Assembly: GCA_025266875.1 (NCBI GenBank)
Contig: JALLLT010000006.1
Span: 1,116,001 to 1,180,000 of the forward strand
DNA: 64,000 nucleotides
Reading direction: 5' to 3'
From: Fennellomyces sp. T-0311
Lineage: Eukaryota > Mucoromycota > Mucoromycetes > Mucorales > Lichtheimiaceae
Position numbers and translations under genes: made by a program. The notes under the pieces were generated by a model, which saw only the letters and a program-made list of their open reading frames with translations, was not told the origin of the DNA and did not search any database. Below are positions 10,196 through 23,307 of this stretch, piece after piece (within the stretch, counting starts at the first letter, position 1; each line of letters opens with the position of its first letter).

Positions 10196-13100
10196 ATGGC
10201 ACCAAGCATCCTCATCTCTTCCAACTCTTCTGCCCCTGCGGCTGCATCCTGCACTCTTGTGCCTCCAGTCACTGCCGTAGAGGACTACCAGAACGTCACT
10301 ACTGCCGCCCTGGTATTCCAAGATGGCAGCAGTTTCCAAGGTGTTTCCTTTGGTGCTGAAAAGTCCATTTCGGGCGAAACTGTTTTTCAGACAGGTACAA
10401 TTTTTACTTTGTGTAACTGTTTTTGCTTTCCTGATGGCTAAAACTTTAAAAAAAAGGCATGGTGGGTTATCCCGAATCGTTGACCGATCCGTCCTACCGT
10501 GGTCAGATCCTGGTACTGACGTACCCATTGATCGGTAACTACGGTGTTCCCGACCGTACCGCCATGGATGAACTCCTCAAGGATATTCCAAAGTACTTTG
10601 AGTCCAACCAGGTGCACATTGCCGGTTTGATTGTGTGCAGCTATACCGAGGACTTCTCGCACTACCTTGCGAAGTCTTCTCTCGGTGCATGGCTCAAGGA
10701 GAATGGCGTGCCTGGTCTTTACGGCATTGACTCTCGTCAGCTCACCAAGAAGATCCGTGACGGCGGCGTGCTGCTGTCCAAGATCCTCTTTCCCAAGGAC
10801 GCTCAGGTCCCCAATGCCAATACCGCCGCTTGGCTCAATGATTATGAACAGATCAACTGGGTTGATCCCAACGAGCGCAACCTGGTGGCTGAGGTGTCGA
10901 TCCGTGAACCCAAGATCTACTACCCCGACCCCGCCAAAGCAATCAAAACCCCGAGTGGCCGTACCCTTCGTATCGTGGCCGTTGATGTTGGTATGAAGTT
11001 CAACCAGATCCGCTGCTTCGTCTTCCGTGGTGTCGAGCTCAAGATTGTCCCCTGGGATTATGACTTTGCCGCTGAACCCGCTGACTCTTACGATGGTCTG
11101 TTCATTTCCAACGGTCCCGGTGATCCTACCATGGTCGAGCTTACTTTCAACCGTCTTCGTCAAGTCCTCGAACGCGGTGATAAGCCCATCTTTGGTATTT
11201 GCTTGGGTCATCAATTGCTTGCTCTTGCTGCCGGTGCCAAGACTTCAAAGATGAAGTACGGTAACCGTGGTCAAAACATTCCTTGCACAAACATGATCTC
11301 GGGCCGTTGCTACATCACCTCGCAGAACCATGGTTACGCCGTCGATGCCCAGTCGTTGCCCAGCAACTTCCAAGAGCTTTTCGTCAACGCCAACGATGGA
11401 TCCAACGAAGGTATCATCCACAAGTCGTTGCCCATCTTCTCGGTTCAGTTCCATCCCGAGTCGACTGCTGGTCCCCGTGATACAGAATTCTTGTTCGATG
11501 TCTACATCAACACCGTCTTGAAGTGCGTTGAGCAGAACAAGCTGGTCCCTGTTGAAATGCCCGGTGGCGTCCTTGCCGAAAACATCAAGAAGAACCCTCG
11601 TGTTCACGTCAACAAGGTTTTGGTGTTGGGCTCAGGTGGTCTGTCCATTGGTCAGGCTGGTGAATTCGATTATTCTGGTTCACAAGCCATCAAGGCTCTG
11701 AAGGAAGAAGGCATCCACACGGTCCTCATCAACCCCAACATTGCCACCATTCAGACTTCCAAGGGCTTGGCCGACAAGGTTTACTTCTTGCCCGTTACTC
11801 CCGAATTCGTTCGCAAAGTCATCCAGTACGAGAAGCCCGACGGTATCTATGTTACCTTTGGTGGTCAGACCGCTTTGAACGTTGGTGTTCAGCTCAAGGA
11901 TGAATTCGAGGCTTTGGGTGTCAAGGTTCTTGGTACGCCCATCAACACTATCATTACCACCGAGGATCGTGACTTGTTTGCCCAGGCTTTGTCCGAAATC
12001 AACGAAAAGTGCGCCCAGTCCGCTTCCGCTGTCACCCACGCCGAAGCTCTTGCTGCTGCCAACGAAATCGGCTATCCCGTCATTTGCCGTGCTGCTTTTG
12101 CCCTTGGTGGTCTTGGCTCCGGTTTCGCCGACAATGATGAGGAATTGGTCGCTCTCTGCAACAAGGCCTTTGCCACTTCTCCTCAGGTGTTGATTGAGAA
12201 GTCCATGAAGGGATGGAAGGAAATCGAATACGAAGTTGTCCGCGATTGCCGCGACAACTGTATCACCGTGTGTAACATGGAGAACTTTGATCCTCTTGGT
12301 ATCCATACTGGTGAATCCATCGTCGTTGCTCCTTCGCAGACCCTTTCGGATGAGGACTACAACATGCTCCGTACCACCGCCGTCAACGTCATCCGTCACT
12401 TGGGCGTTGTCGGTGAGTGCAACATCCAGTACGCCCTCAACCCCTTCTCGAAGGAATACTGCATCATTGAAGTCAACGCTCGTTTGTCCCGTTCGTCCGC
12501 TTTGGCTTCCAAGGCTACTGGCTACCCTCTTGCTTTCGTTGCCGCCAAGTTGGGCTTGGGCATTCCTTTGAACGAAGTCAAGAACAGTGTCACCAAGAAG
12601 ACCTGCGCATGCTTCGAACCTTCGCTTGATTACTGCGTTGTCAAGATTCCTCGTTGGGATTTGAAGAAGTTTGACCGCGTCAGCACTGCTCTTGGCTCGT
12701 CCATGAAGTCTGTTGGTGAAGTGATGGCTATCGGTCGCACGTTCGAGGAAACCATGCAAGAGGCTATCCGTTCCATCGATTACAGCTTCCCCGGTTTCAG
12801 CTCCGTAAGTGTATAGAATCAAGTCGAAAGGATTGGGTTTATTTATAGAGTTGTTTTCATTGCAGAACGATATTGTTGAGGATGAGCGTATTGACCAAGA
12901 GCTGTTGGTTCCTTCTGACCAGCGCATCTTTGCCATCGCCAACGCCATGAGCAAGGGTTACACCGTTGACCGTATCTGGGAAATGACCAAGATTGACAAG
13001 TGGTTCTTGAACAAGCTCCAGCGCATCATGAAGATGGAGAAGCGCCTGCAAAACTTCAACGAGCAATCGCTCCCTGCTACTCTTTTGCGCACGGCCAAGC

Positions 13101-14878
13101 AACTCGGTTTCTCGGACAAGCAGATCGCTCAACAGATCAACAGCCAGGAGCTTGCTGTCCGCAAGCTTCGTTCGGCTGCCAACATTACCCCTTTCGTCAA
13201 GCAGATCGATACCGTTGCCGCCGAATTCCCTGCTTACACCAACTACTTGTACATGACCTACAACGCCTCTGAGCACGACATTGCTTTCGATGACCAAGGT
13301 GTTATGGTCATTGGTTCGGGTGTTTACCGCATTGGCTCTTCTGTCGAATTCGATTGGTGCGCTGTCCGTGCTATCCGCACTCTCCGCGAAAAGGGCATCA
13401 AGACTGTCATGGTCAACTACAACCCCGAGACCGTGTCCACCGATTACGATGAAGCCGATCGCCTGTACTTTGAGAACATTACCCTCGAGCGTGTCCTGGA
13501 TATCTACGAGATTGAAGGCTCCACCGGCGTGTTGATGTCCATGGGTGGTCAGACGCCCAACAACATTGCCTTGCCTTTGTACCGCCAAGGCGTCAAGGTT
13601 CTCGGTACTTCGCCCGAAAAGATCGACAACGCCGAAGATCGTTACAAGTTCTCCAGCATGTTGGATCGCATTGGCGTTGATCAGCCCCAGTGGCGTGAGT
13701 TGACCAGCTTCGACGAAGCCGAGGCTTTCTGTGACAAGGTCGGTTACCCCGTGCTTGTCCGTCCCTCGTACGTCTTGTCTGGCGCTGCCATGAACACGGT
13801 GTACTCCCGCGACAACCTGGCCTCGTACTTGAAGGAAGCCGCCGATGTCTCTCGTGAACACCCTGTCGTTATCTCCAAGTACATCGAAGACGCCAAGGAG
13901 ATTGAAATGGACGCCGTTGCTTTGGATGGCAAGCTCATCATGCACGTCATTTCCGAGCACGTTGAAAACGCCGGTGTTCACTCTGGTGATGCTACTCTTG
14001 TCCAGCCTCCTCAGGATCTTGACCCCGAGACTGTCCGCAAGATCGAGTCTGCTACTGCCAAGATTGGTGAAGCTCTCAACATCACCGGTCCCTTCAACAT
14101 CCAGTTCATTGCCAAGAACAACGAGATCAAGGTTATCGAATGCAACGTCCGTGCTGCCCGTTCATATCCTTTCGTTTCCAAGGTCATTGGCGTCGACCTG
14201 ATCGAGATGGCCACTCATGCCATGCTGGGCTTGCCCGTCACTCCCTACCCCAAGGTTGACTTGCCCGAAAAGTACGTCGCTGTCAAGGTGCCCCAGTTCT
14301 CCTTCAGCCGTTTGCCCGGTGCCGATCCCGTCTTGGGTGTCGAGATGGCCTCCACCGGTGAAGTTGCCTGCTTCGGTGAAGACAAGTACTCCGCTTACAT
14401 CAAGGGCTTGATTGCCACCGGTTTCAAGCTGCCCAAGAAGAACATCTTGTTCTCCATTGGTTCCGAGAAGGACAAGAAGGAGCTTTTGCCTTCCATCCAA
14501 AAGTTGAACGAGTTGGGTTACAGCCTGTTTGCCACCAGCGGCACTGCCGAATACATCAAGGAGCACGGTGTGCCTGTCAAGGAACTGAAGGGTCTCGATG
14601 GCAGCGAGGCCGAGATCGAACCTGAGGTGTCTCTCCACGAGCACTTGTCCAACAACAAGATCGACATGTACATCAACCTGCCCTCGCAGAACCGATACGC
14701 TCGCCCTGCTTCGTTCGTGTCCCAGGGTTACCGATCGCGCCGTATGGCCGTCGACTACTCCATCCCTCTGCTGACCAACATCAAGTGTGCCAAGCTCTTC
14801 GTCGAGGGTCTTGCGCGCATGGATGGCGAGTTCCAGGTGTCTGTCACCGACTTCCAGACGGACGACACTTTCAACTAA
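10196..14878 (+). CDS. Fused glutamine-dependent carbamoyl-phosphate synthase (GATase-CPSase, no DHOase/ATCase)
   Basis: Makes carbamoyl phosphate from glutamine, bicarbonate and two ATP. Exons: 10196-10394, 10457-12804, 12866-14878 (introns 62 and 61 nt); 1519 aa. Order: small-subunit domain and class I glutamine amidotransferase with nucleophile Cys in FGICLGHQ and the His/Glu of VQFHPE, then two ATP-grasp halves (the first has [20 protein letters not shown], the second [16 protein letters not shown]), then an MGS-like allosteric domain. It stops soon after [15 protein letters not shown]; no dihydroorotase or aspartate transcarbamylase domain follows, and the next gene is on the other strand. 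The end of the MGS domain resembles Ura2/CAD rather than vertebrate CPS1, and the Trp expected in the N-acetylglutamate site is not evident. The N-terminus is Ser/Ala-rich without basic residues, so mitochondrial import is not indicated. It could serve pyrimidine or arginine synthesis. Confidence 0.92.
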
Positions 14879-15036
14879 GCAACTTATACATATATATACA
14901 TACATAGACATAGAAAAAAAGGGTTTTTAGATAATGGGTTCACTTGCTTGTAGCTGTCTTTTTACATTTTAATACCACAAAAATACATCCGCATTTTGTA
15001 TATCTTTTCAACATGTTTTATTTCGTCACAATATAT

Positions 15037-16019
15037 TTAGCTTCTTCCCGATGCAGCGGTCGATGGCTTCTTCTTTCGCTCAGCTTCCTCCTCCTTCTCC
15101 TTCTCGATTTCTGCAACGACAGCCTCCACTTGTTCGGTTTCCAAGCTCTGCGTTGACTCATTAGCAACCCCGACCCAACCCTCTCTTCCTGGTTTCGCTT
15201 TACCTTGACGGTGCTGTCCGACAACATGACCGAGATCTCGATGTTCTTCGCACCGGTCTGGACAACCTCCAGCAGCGACTTGACAGCCAACTTGATGGTT
15301 TCCTTTTGATCCATATCTTCCTTGTAATTCTTTTCCAAGAACTCGCGGACCGTCTTCGAGCTTCGGCCTATCGAGTTGGCCTTCCATGCGGTGTAGATGC
15401 CGGATGGTTCTGTCATGTACAATTTGGGCTCGTTTCGATCAAAGCCAACCACCAGCGTCGAGATACCAAAGGGACGTACACCACCACTTTGGGTATATTT
15501 CTAAAACAAGCACAAACAATCAACCCAAGTCTGCGAAAGGCGCGCGCGTACCTGTTGCACTTGAGCAATGTAACGGGTGATATATTCAACAGTGGGTGGA
15601 TCTTCCACAGTCAAACGATGACTTTGACATTCGATTCTCGCCTTGTTGACCAACACACGCGCATCAGCCGTCAGACCTTTGTGATATAAGTTGTCATGGT
15701 TTTCTCTTTCGTTTAATAATGACTCCTACCCGCAAATGCCAAAGCAATGTGTTCGTCAAGCATGCAGATTTTGCGTACGGTTCTGGGATCTTGCAGTTTC
15801 AATACTGATTTCTTTTCAACACCGAGCACAACGACATCTTTGCCTCGCACACCAACCTGCAAGTTGAAAAAGTTAAAAACTGTGTCCAAGAAGAACGGAA
15901 ATGGCGGAATGACTTACAGCGCAGGTCCCTTTTCGTACAGCCTCGGATGCGTATTCCACCTGGAACAAATGGCCATCGGGCGAAAATACGGTCAAGGCAC
16001 GATCGTAGGATCCGGACAT
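15037..16019 (-). CDS. 20S proteasome subunit alpha4 (PSMA7/Pre6 type)
   Basis: Alpha-ring subunit of the 20S proteasome core; 253 aa, close to the usual ~250. Exons (complement): 16019-15918, 15856-15730, 15676-15552, 15500-15204, 15147-15037; introns 51-61 nt, all in phase. The N-terminus [20 protein letters not shown] is the alpha-subunit signature that forms the gate. Later blocks ([42 protein letters not shown]) match the alpha4 subtype, as does the Lys/Glu-rich tail ending in a run of three Lys. Alpha subunits lack the catalytic Thr. The gene converges on the carbamoyl-phosphate synthase gene, leaving about 158 bp between the two stop codons. Confidence 0.93.
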
Positions 16020-16695
16020 GATTTTAAAGCAATAAAGGGAAACGTAAGGCAAGAGACGCGTCAACCATCCTGATTATTTTGAAACCCCGTTCACCATTTT
16101 TGGATCTGCAGGCTTGATCAGGCACCACTTCACTGTTGATTTGTTCAAGTCCAAAGCCTTCGGCTCTGTCACGTATCCATCACAGCCTCGTATATGCAGC
16201 TCGTGTTTGATTGTACATTGCAAGATCATACGTTATGCTATGTACAGATGCTGCTAATAACTCAGACACTCTAGTGGATCTTGTTACATACTAACGGGGA
16301 TGGACTAGCGTAGTTGTCATGGTGGCCTTTTCTCGCACACTTTGCAAGTAGGGGTTGTCCGCTGTAATGCGCACGCAATAGATAAATTACAGTTAGCAGT
16401 ACACAATAGTATAGCATTTAGTACAGCTGTCCAGTCATATATGTAGTTCGTCTATTGAATGTATGGCAACTACACATAGCACCAATGAACCCCAGTCGCC
16501 GATAAAGCAAGCCATCATGGGCGTAATCCCTCTCTTGCACATATTTCATTGCTATCCGACACACACTGCCAGTGTGCCTATCTAGAGCAATTGATCGATC
16601 GAGAAACATTCTTATCACTAGCGAGCGCATACGGTTAATTGCCTCAAATGTTTATAAAGTTTTATTATTTTAACAGAAACAGAAAACAGATTCTT
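16020..16695. other. Intergenic region between proteasome alpha4 and BRR2
   Basis: About 680 bp holding the upstream region of the proteasome gene and the 3' flank of BRR2 (both minus strand). No supportable ORF, tRNA box pair or repeat was seen. Confidence 0.4.
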
Positions 16696-19600
16696 TTAAT
16701 CACTCTCATCGCCGCTTTCCTCTTCGCTGCTTTCGCCTTCACCAACATCCAGCTCCATATCCAATTCCTGGTCGCATCCATTGTAACTGTCGGACATCAG
16801 ATAAACCTTGAGCGTGTGTTGGCCAGCCTTGGGAGCGATGAAATCGAGCTTGACTGTGAGCTTGTGTGCCAAGGTGACACGTTTGATTGCAAGTAGTGTC
16901 TTCGTCTTTGTATCGCCAATGACAATCCACCAGCCTTCGTCCTTCTTGGATGGGAAGTAGGGTGCTACCACTGGGCCCAATTCTTGCTGATCCTCATCAT
17001 CGTGTTCACGCTCCAACTGCACCTTGACATTGACCACACCGCCAGCAGTGACTGAATCCGCGTCTGCAACATCGAAACCGACTTCGACGTTTGGATACCG
17101 GTTGACAAAGTTGGCCACTTCGCGCAACTCGCGCTTGCCCATGCGAAGGACGTCGTTCCGCACATCATCCTCCAATTCCATGATATCAAAGACGGATTCA
17201 ACTTCAGCCTTCTCGCACCGTTTGATGACATCGCTTGTAAAGTATGGTACTTGCTTCAACGGCGAATCGCGATCCCACATGGCTTGCACACACATTTGGG
17301 CCAACTCCATAGCCGCCAGCGCAGGCGATAACCAGCCATTGGATGAAATGACATCCACGCAAGCTTGCAGCAGCGGAATAACGCGACCCAAGATTAACGA
17401 CTGGTCAGATTGAAGGTCGGGAGTCAATTGCACGCGAGAAAAGTGAGCTTGCAAAAGAATATTGGTCTTGATGCGCGGAGTGTTGAACTTGGGTTGCGCG
17501 AGCTTCGATGGCAATCGCTCGTAGATACGCTTGAGTACGCCGTCTTCGTGGTGACGAATGGGAATATTGTCAAACTCGGTAGCAGACGCAACAATCTCGA
17601 GCAAACCCTTGATCTTCGTCGTGGCCTTCAAGCTGACGCTGAACATGTCAACCGTGGTATAGTGGATGTTGTAGTACGCCGCAATCATGCCAAGGTTAAG
17701 TGGGCTCACATCCATCTCATCTTCGATTGTGATACACTTGGTTTCTTGAAGGTCGTTCAGTGTGTTTTCCACCAGTTCTGACAAGTGGTCCGACAAATGG
17801 CGGTGAGATGTACCCGATAAACCGTAGTAGTTGGGGTTGTGTGCCATGCGACGGTATAGCAGCGTCCATGTCAGATAGTCGACAGCGTCTTGCTTGTTCT
17901 CGATGGTCTTGGTCACAATCTCAGCGTTGAAGTGGTCATGCATAGCTTGATCTAAATGAGACTCGACAGGAATGGCCTCGAACAAGAACTTTTTGTAGTA
18001 CTCCTTCTTGTTGGCTTGACACATCAAGACACACTTGCCAGTGTCATCGTCGCGGGGTCGGCAGGCACGTCCCATCATCTGCAGCACGTCCTTCATGTCA
18101 TAGTCGACGTAGCGATGCTCCTTGCCCTCAAAGTGCTGTGTACCCATCACCACTACCATGTGCGAATGCATGGGGATACCCCAGCATGTGTCGCGCGACG
18201 CCACAATCACTTGGATAGCGCCAGACTCGTACAGTTGCTCGACAATGCGCTTGTCTTGCTTTGACAGAGCCTCGTGGTAGTAACCAATACCGTGTCGCAA
18301 AGTCTCCACCAATGTCTTGTCGCTCACGCGTTCCAACAACGGCTCGATCTCCTCCTCTTTGCAGCGCAAAAAGCGCGTCGCCTTATCGTCGCCCACGCAG
18401 TAGGTGATGATATCGAAAGCCGTCAGACGGCACTGCTTGCGCGATGGCACAAACACCAACACAGGCTTGTCGGCTGAGTGCGTGGTGATTGCCAAATACG
18501 TGGGCTTGGCCATGGCCATCATGAGCGATGCAAAGTGCGGAATGTTGTAGCTCTGGATATGGATCTCGAGCGGAACAGGGCGCACGGATGGATGGAAATT
18601 GAACACCGAATGCGAAGTGGCGCCCAACCACTCGCCCAAATCGCGGGCATTCGCCACAGATGTACTGAGCGCCACAACACGGATCGCCTTTTGTGTTTGT
18701 GATGCAATGAAGCGCATACGCGAAACAATGACTTCATACGTGGGGCCAACCAGCGCATCCCCAATCACATGCATCTCGTCGGCAATGAACAGGCCAATGT
18801 TCTGCACGTTCTTGCGCTGCTTCCATCGACGCGAAATCAAATCCCATTGTGTTGGCGTGCAGCAAATCACGTCACCTCGCTCGAGGAGCTTGAGATCCGC
18901 ACTCGTCTCACCAGTCAGCGCCACAACTTGCTTACCGCCCGAAACTTGCCCAAACTTCTTTTGCCATTGCGCCACGCGTTCGTCCACGATCTCTTGGTAC
19001 GGCGCAATGTACACGCATCGAGAGCTGTCTTCCTCCTGGCTCCACAAGCGCATCATTGCAAATTCGGCACACACTGTCTTGCCGCTGCCGGTGGGAGCAC
19101 CGATGAACACATTGTCGTCGGTGGTGTACAATGTGTTGAACACCTGTGTCTGGATCGGGTTGAAATGCGAAATCCAACCTTCATACACGGACTCATACTC
19201 AATATTGCGCAGAGCTGACACTGGCAACGGCTGCAAATCGTGCAACTCGGTGTGAGGTGCATACTTCTCGGGCAGAATCAGATGCTTGAACGACACTGGA
19301 AGCTTGGTGATCGAGTGCAGCCAACGGTCCGAAACCACAGTGACAAAGTAGTTGGGTGGCAATGGTTCGTACAACGGGACAGTGAACGTGACCAAATGTT
19401 CCTCCTCTGCGTAGCGCTGTCTCAGCACAAAATAGTCGTGGTAAAGGATATGCTCGCCATCCACATCCTCGACCAGGATCCAGAACGCCTCTGCCACGCC
19501 GTGTACTTTTTCGTCCCACTGGAAATCGGGTGTAATGGTCAATTCCATCTTGAGCAACGATCGAGTCACTGGCTGAACGTGCGCCTGCAAGTCCAGCTTC

Positions 19601-22600
19601 GGGAATTGATGGATAAACTTGTGCAGCGTCTTGCCAGCCTTGGGATTCGACACCAATTCACCCAGCTCTTGAGGATCTAGATCAAAGTAGCGCTCCCAAG
19701 GGAACTCCTTGCGCTCCAAACGACGAATCAGATCCGCGGGGATTTGCTTGAACTGACGCAGCGGCGTCATCGACAACCATGCACGCTTCTCCACCATCTT
19801 GCACAAATCGAGAGCCTTGCGAGTCAACTGCGCCCAGCCACGCTTGAGACAAATCTCAAAGATTGATCGCAGAATACGGCCTGCACTTTGGGTGACATAC
19901 ACCATGTCCGACACCAACGCGAAGCCGTCCAGTTTGAGTTGCGAGATGTACGCCTGCAGCAAGACGTTGATCTTGGCCGTGGGCTCCTCCAGACTTTCCT
20001 TCACGGGAACGGGCACACGTTCCAGAAGCTTGGCCAGCTCCATCTTTTCTTCCTCGCGCACAGGGATGTACTTGAACTCGTCCGAAAGCGCAAACACGCG
20101 GAACAGTTCAATGTGGCTCATCATGGGTCGCAAGTGCTGGTTGTATGTCGACATGCTGTGGTGCGTGACATAGTAGTGCGATGCAATGCGACCAAGCTCG
20201 GTCACCTGGAAACGGCCAGACTTCTTGTCATACTTGATCAGGTTGCATTTGTCGAGAACCGACGCAGCCGAGTGCACCAGATCGACGCGCTTTTGTTCCA
20301 GGTACGGGTCGTCATCCAAATCATCCACCGAGACATTGTACAGCGAAGGGTTGCGAAGCATACGCACGTACAAATACGTGTAGCCCAGCCATTGGACGGC
20401 CTCGTCGCGGTTGCGGATGGTGCCAAGCACAATTTCGGCGTTGAGGTTGTCTGCCAACTTGCCAATGAACTGTGATTCGATCGGCAATTGAGTGTTGAGA
20501 AGCGACAGGTAGTACTGCAACTCTGTGTGCGCTGTGATGATGATGCCCTCACCATACGTGTCGAACTGCGGACGACCAGCACGACCCAGCATCTGAAGAA
20601 CGTCTTGCGGTGACAACTCGACCCAGCGACCCTTCTCAGGAGAGTAGATCTGCGTACCCTTGATGATGACAGCGTGTGCAGGCAAGTTGACACCCCAAGC
20701 CAATGTAGCCGTTGAGCAGAGCACCTTGATGTGTCCGTCAGCAAACAGTTCTTCCACCAACGTACGGTCTGCGCGCGTCATGCCTGCATGATGAATGGCA
20801 AAGCCATAAGGCAACAGCTCTTGCAGATTTGCATCCTGGACTTCGGCAGCTTCCGACTGCAAGATTTCGCGACTGGCCGAGTCATCCTTGAGAAAACGAG
20901 TGATGGTGTCGTTCTCTAGCGCCATGTCACGAAGCGATTTCGCCGTCTTTGCCGTCTCCTTGCGCGAATGCACAAACACCAACACCTGGTTCTCCTCGTT
21001 GTTCTCGATTTGATCCACCACCTTTTGGTAACACACCTCGTTCATCACCTGGAACCGCTTGATTGCCTTCTTTTCCGTGACACCAATGAACTCCTGACGC
21101 AGAGGGCAGGGACGGAACGTGCTGTCGAAAAAGTGAAGACCCTTTTCAGGATCGACACGCAGGAACGCGGCGACATCGACATAGTTAGGCAAGGTTGCGG
21201 ACAGACCAACAAGTCGCACCAGTTCTTGAGTCTGCTCCATGGTGCGAATGGTACGCGAAACGATGCTTTCGAGAACTGGGCCACGCTCGTCGTGCAACAA
21301 GTGGATTTCATCAATGATGATAAGACGCACCAAGTTGGTATAGCTGCGATCGGTGGCCTTGCGCGTGATGATATCCCACTTTTCTGGCGTCGTCACGATG
21401 ATCTGCGTGTCGGCAATTTGTTGCTTGGTGAGCTGGCGATCACCGGTCAACTCGGCAACGTTGATACCGTATGGCTTCAGGCGGTTCGAAAAGTTGCCCA
21501 CCATTTCCTGGACCAAGGCCTTCATGGGTGCAATGTACACGATCTTGAACGAGTCGACGTCAATGTGGCCCGTCTCTGGATTACGGAAATTGTGCATAGC
21601 ACGCAGGATGGTCAACATGGCAACGTTGGTCTTGCCTGCACCGGTGGGAGCACACAATAACAGGTTTTCATCGCTCTCGAACGCAGATGGATAGACTCGA
21701 CTCTGGACACGGTTGAGGCTTTCGGCGCCGGGGAATGCCTCGTGTACCCAGTCTGGCAATGTCTTGATTGGCTTGAGCTTTTCGCCTGCGGCATATGGAT
21801 GTGCCTTGGGTGCTGGGACGTGGATTTCTTCGTATCCCTTCTTGGAGCGTTTGAATGAACCATCCGGCAACTTGACCTTCTTGTTGGACATGAGATGGGA
21901 GCCTTGATCGAACGCCAGATCGTCCAGGTCGAGCATTTGTCGTGGGGCAACAGTGGTACCAGGGGCCAATGTGGTTGTGGTAGGCACCTGGCCACGACTG
22001 CGGTTGGTGGACTCGTTCTCGTCAATCTCCATGGCGCTCTCGACAACACCTTTGCGTTCCAGAGCTTCACCTCGACGCTCTCTGTCACCGCTCAGGTCAC
22101 GCAAGATCCAGCCCAGGTTGTTTTGCTGCATCTCCTGCTCCAGCGCGGTCTTTTCGTCACCAGTGACTCTGGCCAGACGAGTGCACCAGTAGATGAGCTC
22201 ACGGTTCTTGACAAGGATGCGTACCAGATCGAACTTGTCATAGTCGAATAGACCCATGAGCTCGTTCTCGCAATCGCGCATGTTGATATCTGAGCCAAGG
22301 ATATCGAATGCCTGGACAGTCTTTTCTTGTGCGGTGTGAGGATCAGGATATTGTGTGGCGATTTGTCGTTGCAGCCAAAAGGCATCAATGTCGTGGGGTG
22401 AGACAACGTCCTTGAGTGCTGCGGTGCCTCGCTTCTTTTTGCGCCCGCTTTCGCCAGGCAGCACGGTTTTGAATCCATCCTCTTCATCTTCTGAAACTTC
22501 CTCTTCGTCATCGACGTACCGCTTCTGTCCAGTTGCTGCCGCTGTTGCTGCATCCGACGATGTCTGTGCTGCCTGTGCTGCTTCCTCCTCGTCCTCTTCC

Positions 22601-23307
22601 TTGACTTCAAACTGGTCATCCTCTTCTTCCTCTTCTTCGTCCTCGTCAAACACCACGGCGACACCCACTTCGTCGTCAATGGCACCGATGCGTACACCAT
22701 TTTCATCGACGTCCATGTCATCGCCTTCAGCATTGTAGTCGGTGATCTTTTTGGCGAGATTGACAAGTTGAGCGAACTTTTCTGACTGGACTTGACCAAT
22801 GACGGATTCGATTTCACGTTTCTTGTCGAAATCTTTGAGAGTGTCTGTCTTGAGAGTTTCCAGAACATCATCCGCTGCGCTGCGAATAATGTCTCTTGCC
22901 TGGTCACCAAGGTGATCGTAGACAAACGACAAAATGTGTTCGTATGCTTCGCGTGTCTCTTTGGTACGAGGGCGATAGTTCAAGCCTTCCCAGTCATCAG
23001 TGGCCGACATGACCGATGCGTAACCATACGCTTTACTGATGGCACTCTCTTCCTTTTTCCGCCGTCGCTTTTCCGCTAATTCCTCTGATCGTTCGGCTGC
23101 CTTTTTCTTCTTTTCTTCAATGTCCTTGGGCGTCTCGCGGACAGCCCGCGAACCGAAGCCTTTAGGATCGATTTTGCCCCATAATGTTTCTGGTTCTCCT
23201 GTAGGCTCTTGATCTCGACGAGGTAACCCGCTGCGATCCGCCTGCAGTACAAGACTGGAATTGGCTGCGTACTGGTATTGATTTTGCTTTGCAATGTTTT
23301 CGGCCAT
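16696..23307 (-). CDS. BRR2: U5 snRNP RNA helicase BRR2/SNRNP200
   Basis: Ski2-like DExH helicase that unwinds U4/U6 during spliceosome activation, carried in the U5 snRNP. One uninterrupted frame of 2203 codons, close to the ~2140-2160 aa usual for the family, and unusual here for having no intron. The N-terminal region is charged, with an acidic stretch near residues 215-270 ([20 protein letters not shown]). The first helicase cassette has APTGAGKTN (motif I), [11 protein letters not shown] (II), LSATLPN (III) and [12 protein letters not shown] (VI), followed by a Sec63-type unit. The second cassette has [17 protein letters not shown] and [13 protein letters not shown] and degenerate later motifs, as in known BRR2 where this half is a regulatory pseudo-helicase. 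A second Sec63 unit and an acidic tail close the protein. The start [21 protein letters not shown] matches the conserved N-terminus. Confidence 0.97.
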   Translation of the reverse strand: MAENIAKQNQYQYAANSSLVLQADRSGLPRRDQEPTGEPETLWGKIDPKGFGSRAVRETPKDIEEKKKKAAERSEELAEKRRRKKEESAISKAYGYASVMSATDDWEGLNYRPRTKETREAYEHILSFVYDHLGDQARDIIRSAADDVLETLKTDTLKDFDKKREIESVIGQVQSEKFAQLVNLAKKITDYNAEGDDMDVDENGVRIGAIDDEVGVAVVFDEDEEEEEEDDQFEVKEEDEEEAAQAAQTSSDAATAAATGQKRYVDDEEEVSEDEEDGFKTVLPGESGRKKKRGTAALKDVVSPHDIDAFWLQRQIATQYPDPHTAQEKTVQAFDILGSDINMRDCENELMGLFDYDKFDLVRILVKNRELIYWCTRLARVTGDEKTALEQEMQQNNLGWILRDLSGDRERRGEALERKGVVESAMEIDENESTNRSRGQVPTTTTLAPGTTVAPRQMLDLDDLAFDQGSHLMSNKKVKLPDGSFKRSKKGYEEIHVPAPKAHPYAAGEKLKPIKTLPDWVHEAFPGAESLNRVQSRVYPSAFESDENLLLCAPTGAGKTNVAMLTILRAMHNFRNPETGHIDVDSFKIVYIAPMKALVQEMVGNFSNRLKPYGINVAELTGDRQLTKQQIADTQIIVTTPEKWDIITRKATDRSYTNLVRLIIIDEIHLLHDERGPVLESIVSRTIRTMEQTQELVRLVGLSATLPNYVDVAAFLRVDPEKGLHFFDSTFRPCPLRQEFIGVTEKKAIKRFQVMNEVCYQKVVDQIENNEENQVLVFVHSRKETAKTAKSLRDMALENDTITRFLKDDSASREILQSEAAEVQDANLQELLPYGFAIHHAGMTRADRTLVEELFADGHIKVLCSTATLAWGVNLPAHAVIIKGTQIYSPEKGRWVELSPQDVLQMLGRAGRPQFDTYGEGIIITAHTELQYYLSLLNTQLPIESQFIGKLADNLNAEIVLGTIRNRDEAVQWLGYTYLYVRMLRNPSLYNVSVDDLDDDPYLEQKRVDLVHSAASVLDKCNLIKYDKKSGRFQVTELGRIASHYYVTHHSMSTYNQHLRPMMSHIELFRVFALSDEFKYIPVREEEKMELAKLLERVPVPVKESLEEPTAKINVLLQAYISQLKLDGFALVSDMVYVTQSAGRILRSIFEICLKRGWAQLTRKALDLCKMVEKRAWLSMTPLRQFKQIPADLIRRLERKEFPWERYFDLDPQELGELVSNPKAGKTLHKFIHQFPKLDLQAHVQPVTRSLLKMELTITPDFQWDEKVHGVAEAFWILVEDVDGEHILYHDYFVLRQRYAEEEHLVTFTVPLYEPLPPNYFVTVVSDRWLHSITKLPVSFKHLILPEKYAPHTELHDLQPLPVSALRNIEYESVYEGWISHFNPIQTQVFNTLYTTDDNVFIGAPTGSGKTVCAEFAMMRLWSQEEDSSRCVYIAPYQEIVDERVAQWQKKFGQVSGGKQVVALTGETSADLKLLERGDVICCTPTQWDLISRRWKQRKNVQNIGLFIADEMHVIGDALVGPTYEVIVSRMRFIASQTQKAIRVVALSTSVANARDLGEWLGATSHSVFNFHPSVRPVPLEIHIQSYNIPHFASLMMAMAKPTYLAITTHSADKPVLVFVPSRKQCRLTAFDIITYCVGDDKATRFLRCKEEEIEPLLERVSDKTLVETLRHGIGYYHEALSKQDKRIVEQLYESGAIQVIVASRDTCWGIPMHSHMVVVMGTQHFEGKEHRYVDYDMKDVLQMMGRACRPRDDDTGKCVLMCQANKKEYYKKFLFEAIPVESHLDQAMHDHFNAEIVTKTIENKQDAVDYLTWTLLYRRMAHNPNYYGLSGTSHRHLSDHLSELVENTLNDLQETKCITIEDEMDVSPLNLGMIAAYYNIHYTTVDMFSVSLKATTKIKGLLEIVASATEFDNIPIRHHEDGVLKRIYERLPSKLAQPKFNTPRIKTNILLQAHFSRVQLTPDLQSDQSLILGRVIPLLQACVDVISSNGWLSPALAAMELAQMCVQAMWDRDSPLKQVPYFTSDVIKRCEKAEVESVFDIMELEDDVRNDVLRMGKRELREVANFVNRYPNVEVGFDVADADSVTAGGVVNVKVQLEREHDDEDQQELGPVVAPYFPSKKDEGWWIVIGDTKTKTLLAIKRVTLAHKLTVKLDFIAPKAGQHTLKVYLMSDSYNGCDQELDMELDVGEGESSEEESGDESD

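Noticed and set aside
11680..12954. 424-codon minus-strand frame
   Set aside because: Antisense shadow of the carbamoyl-phosphate synthase; no domain and no splice or promoter context.
17410..22738. Several long plus-strand frames (up to 230 codons)
   Set aside because: Antisense shadows of the BRR2 coding sequence caused by its codon bias.
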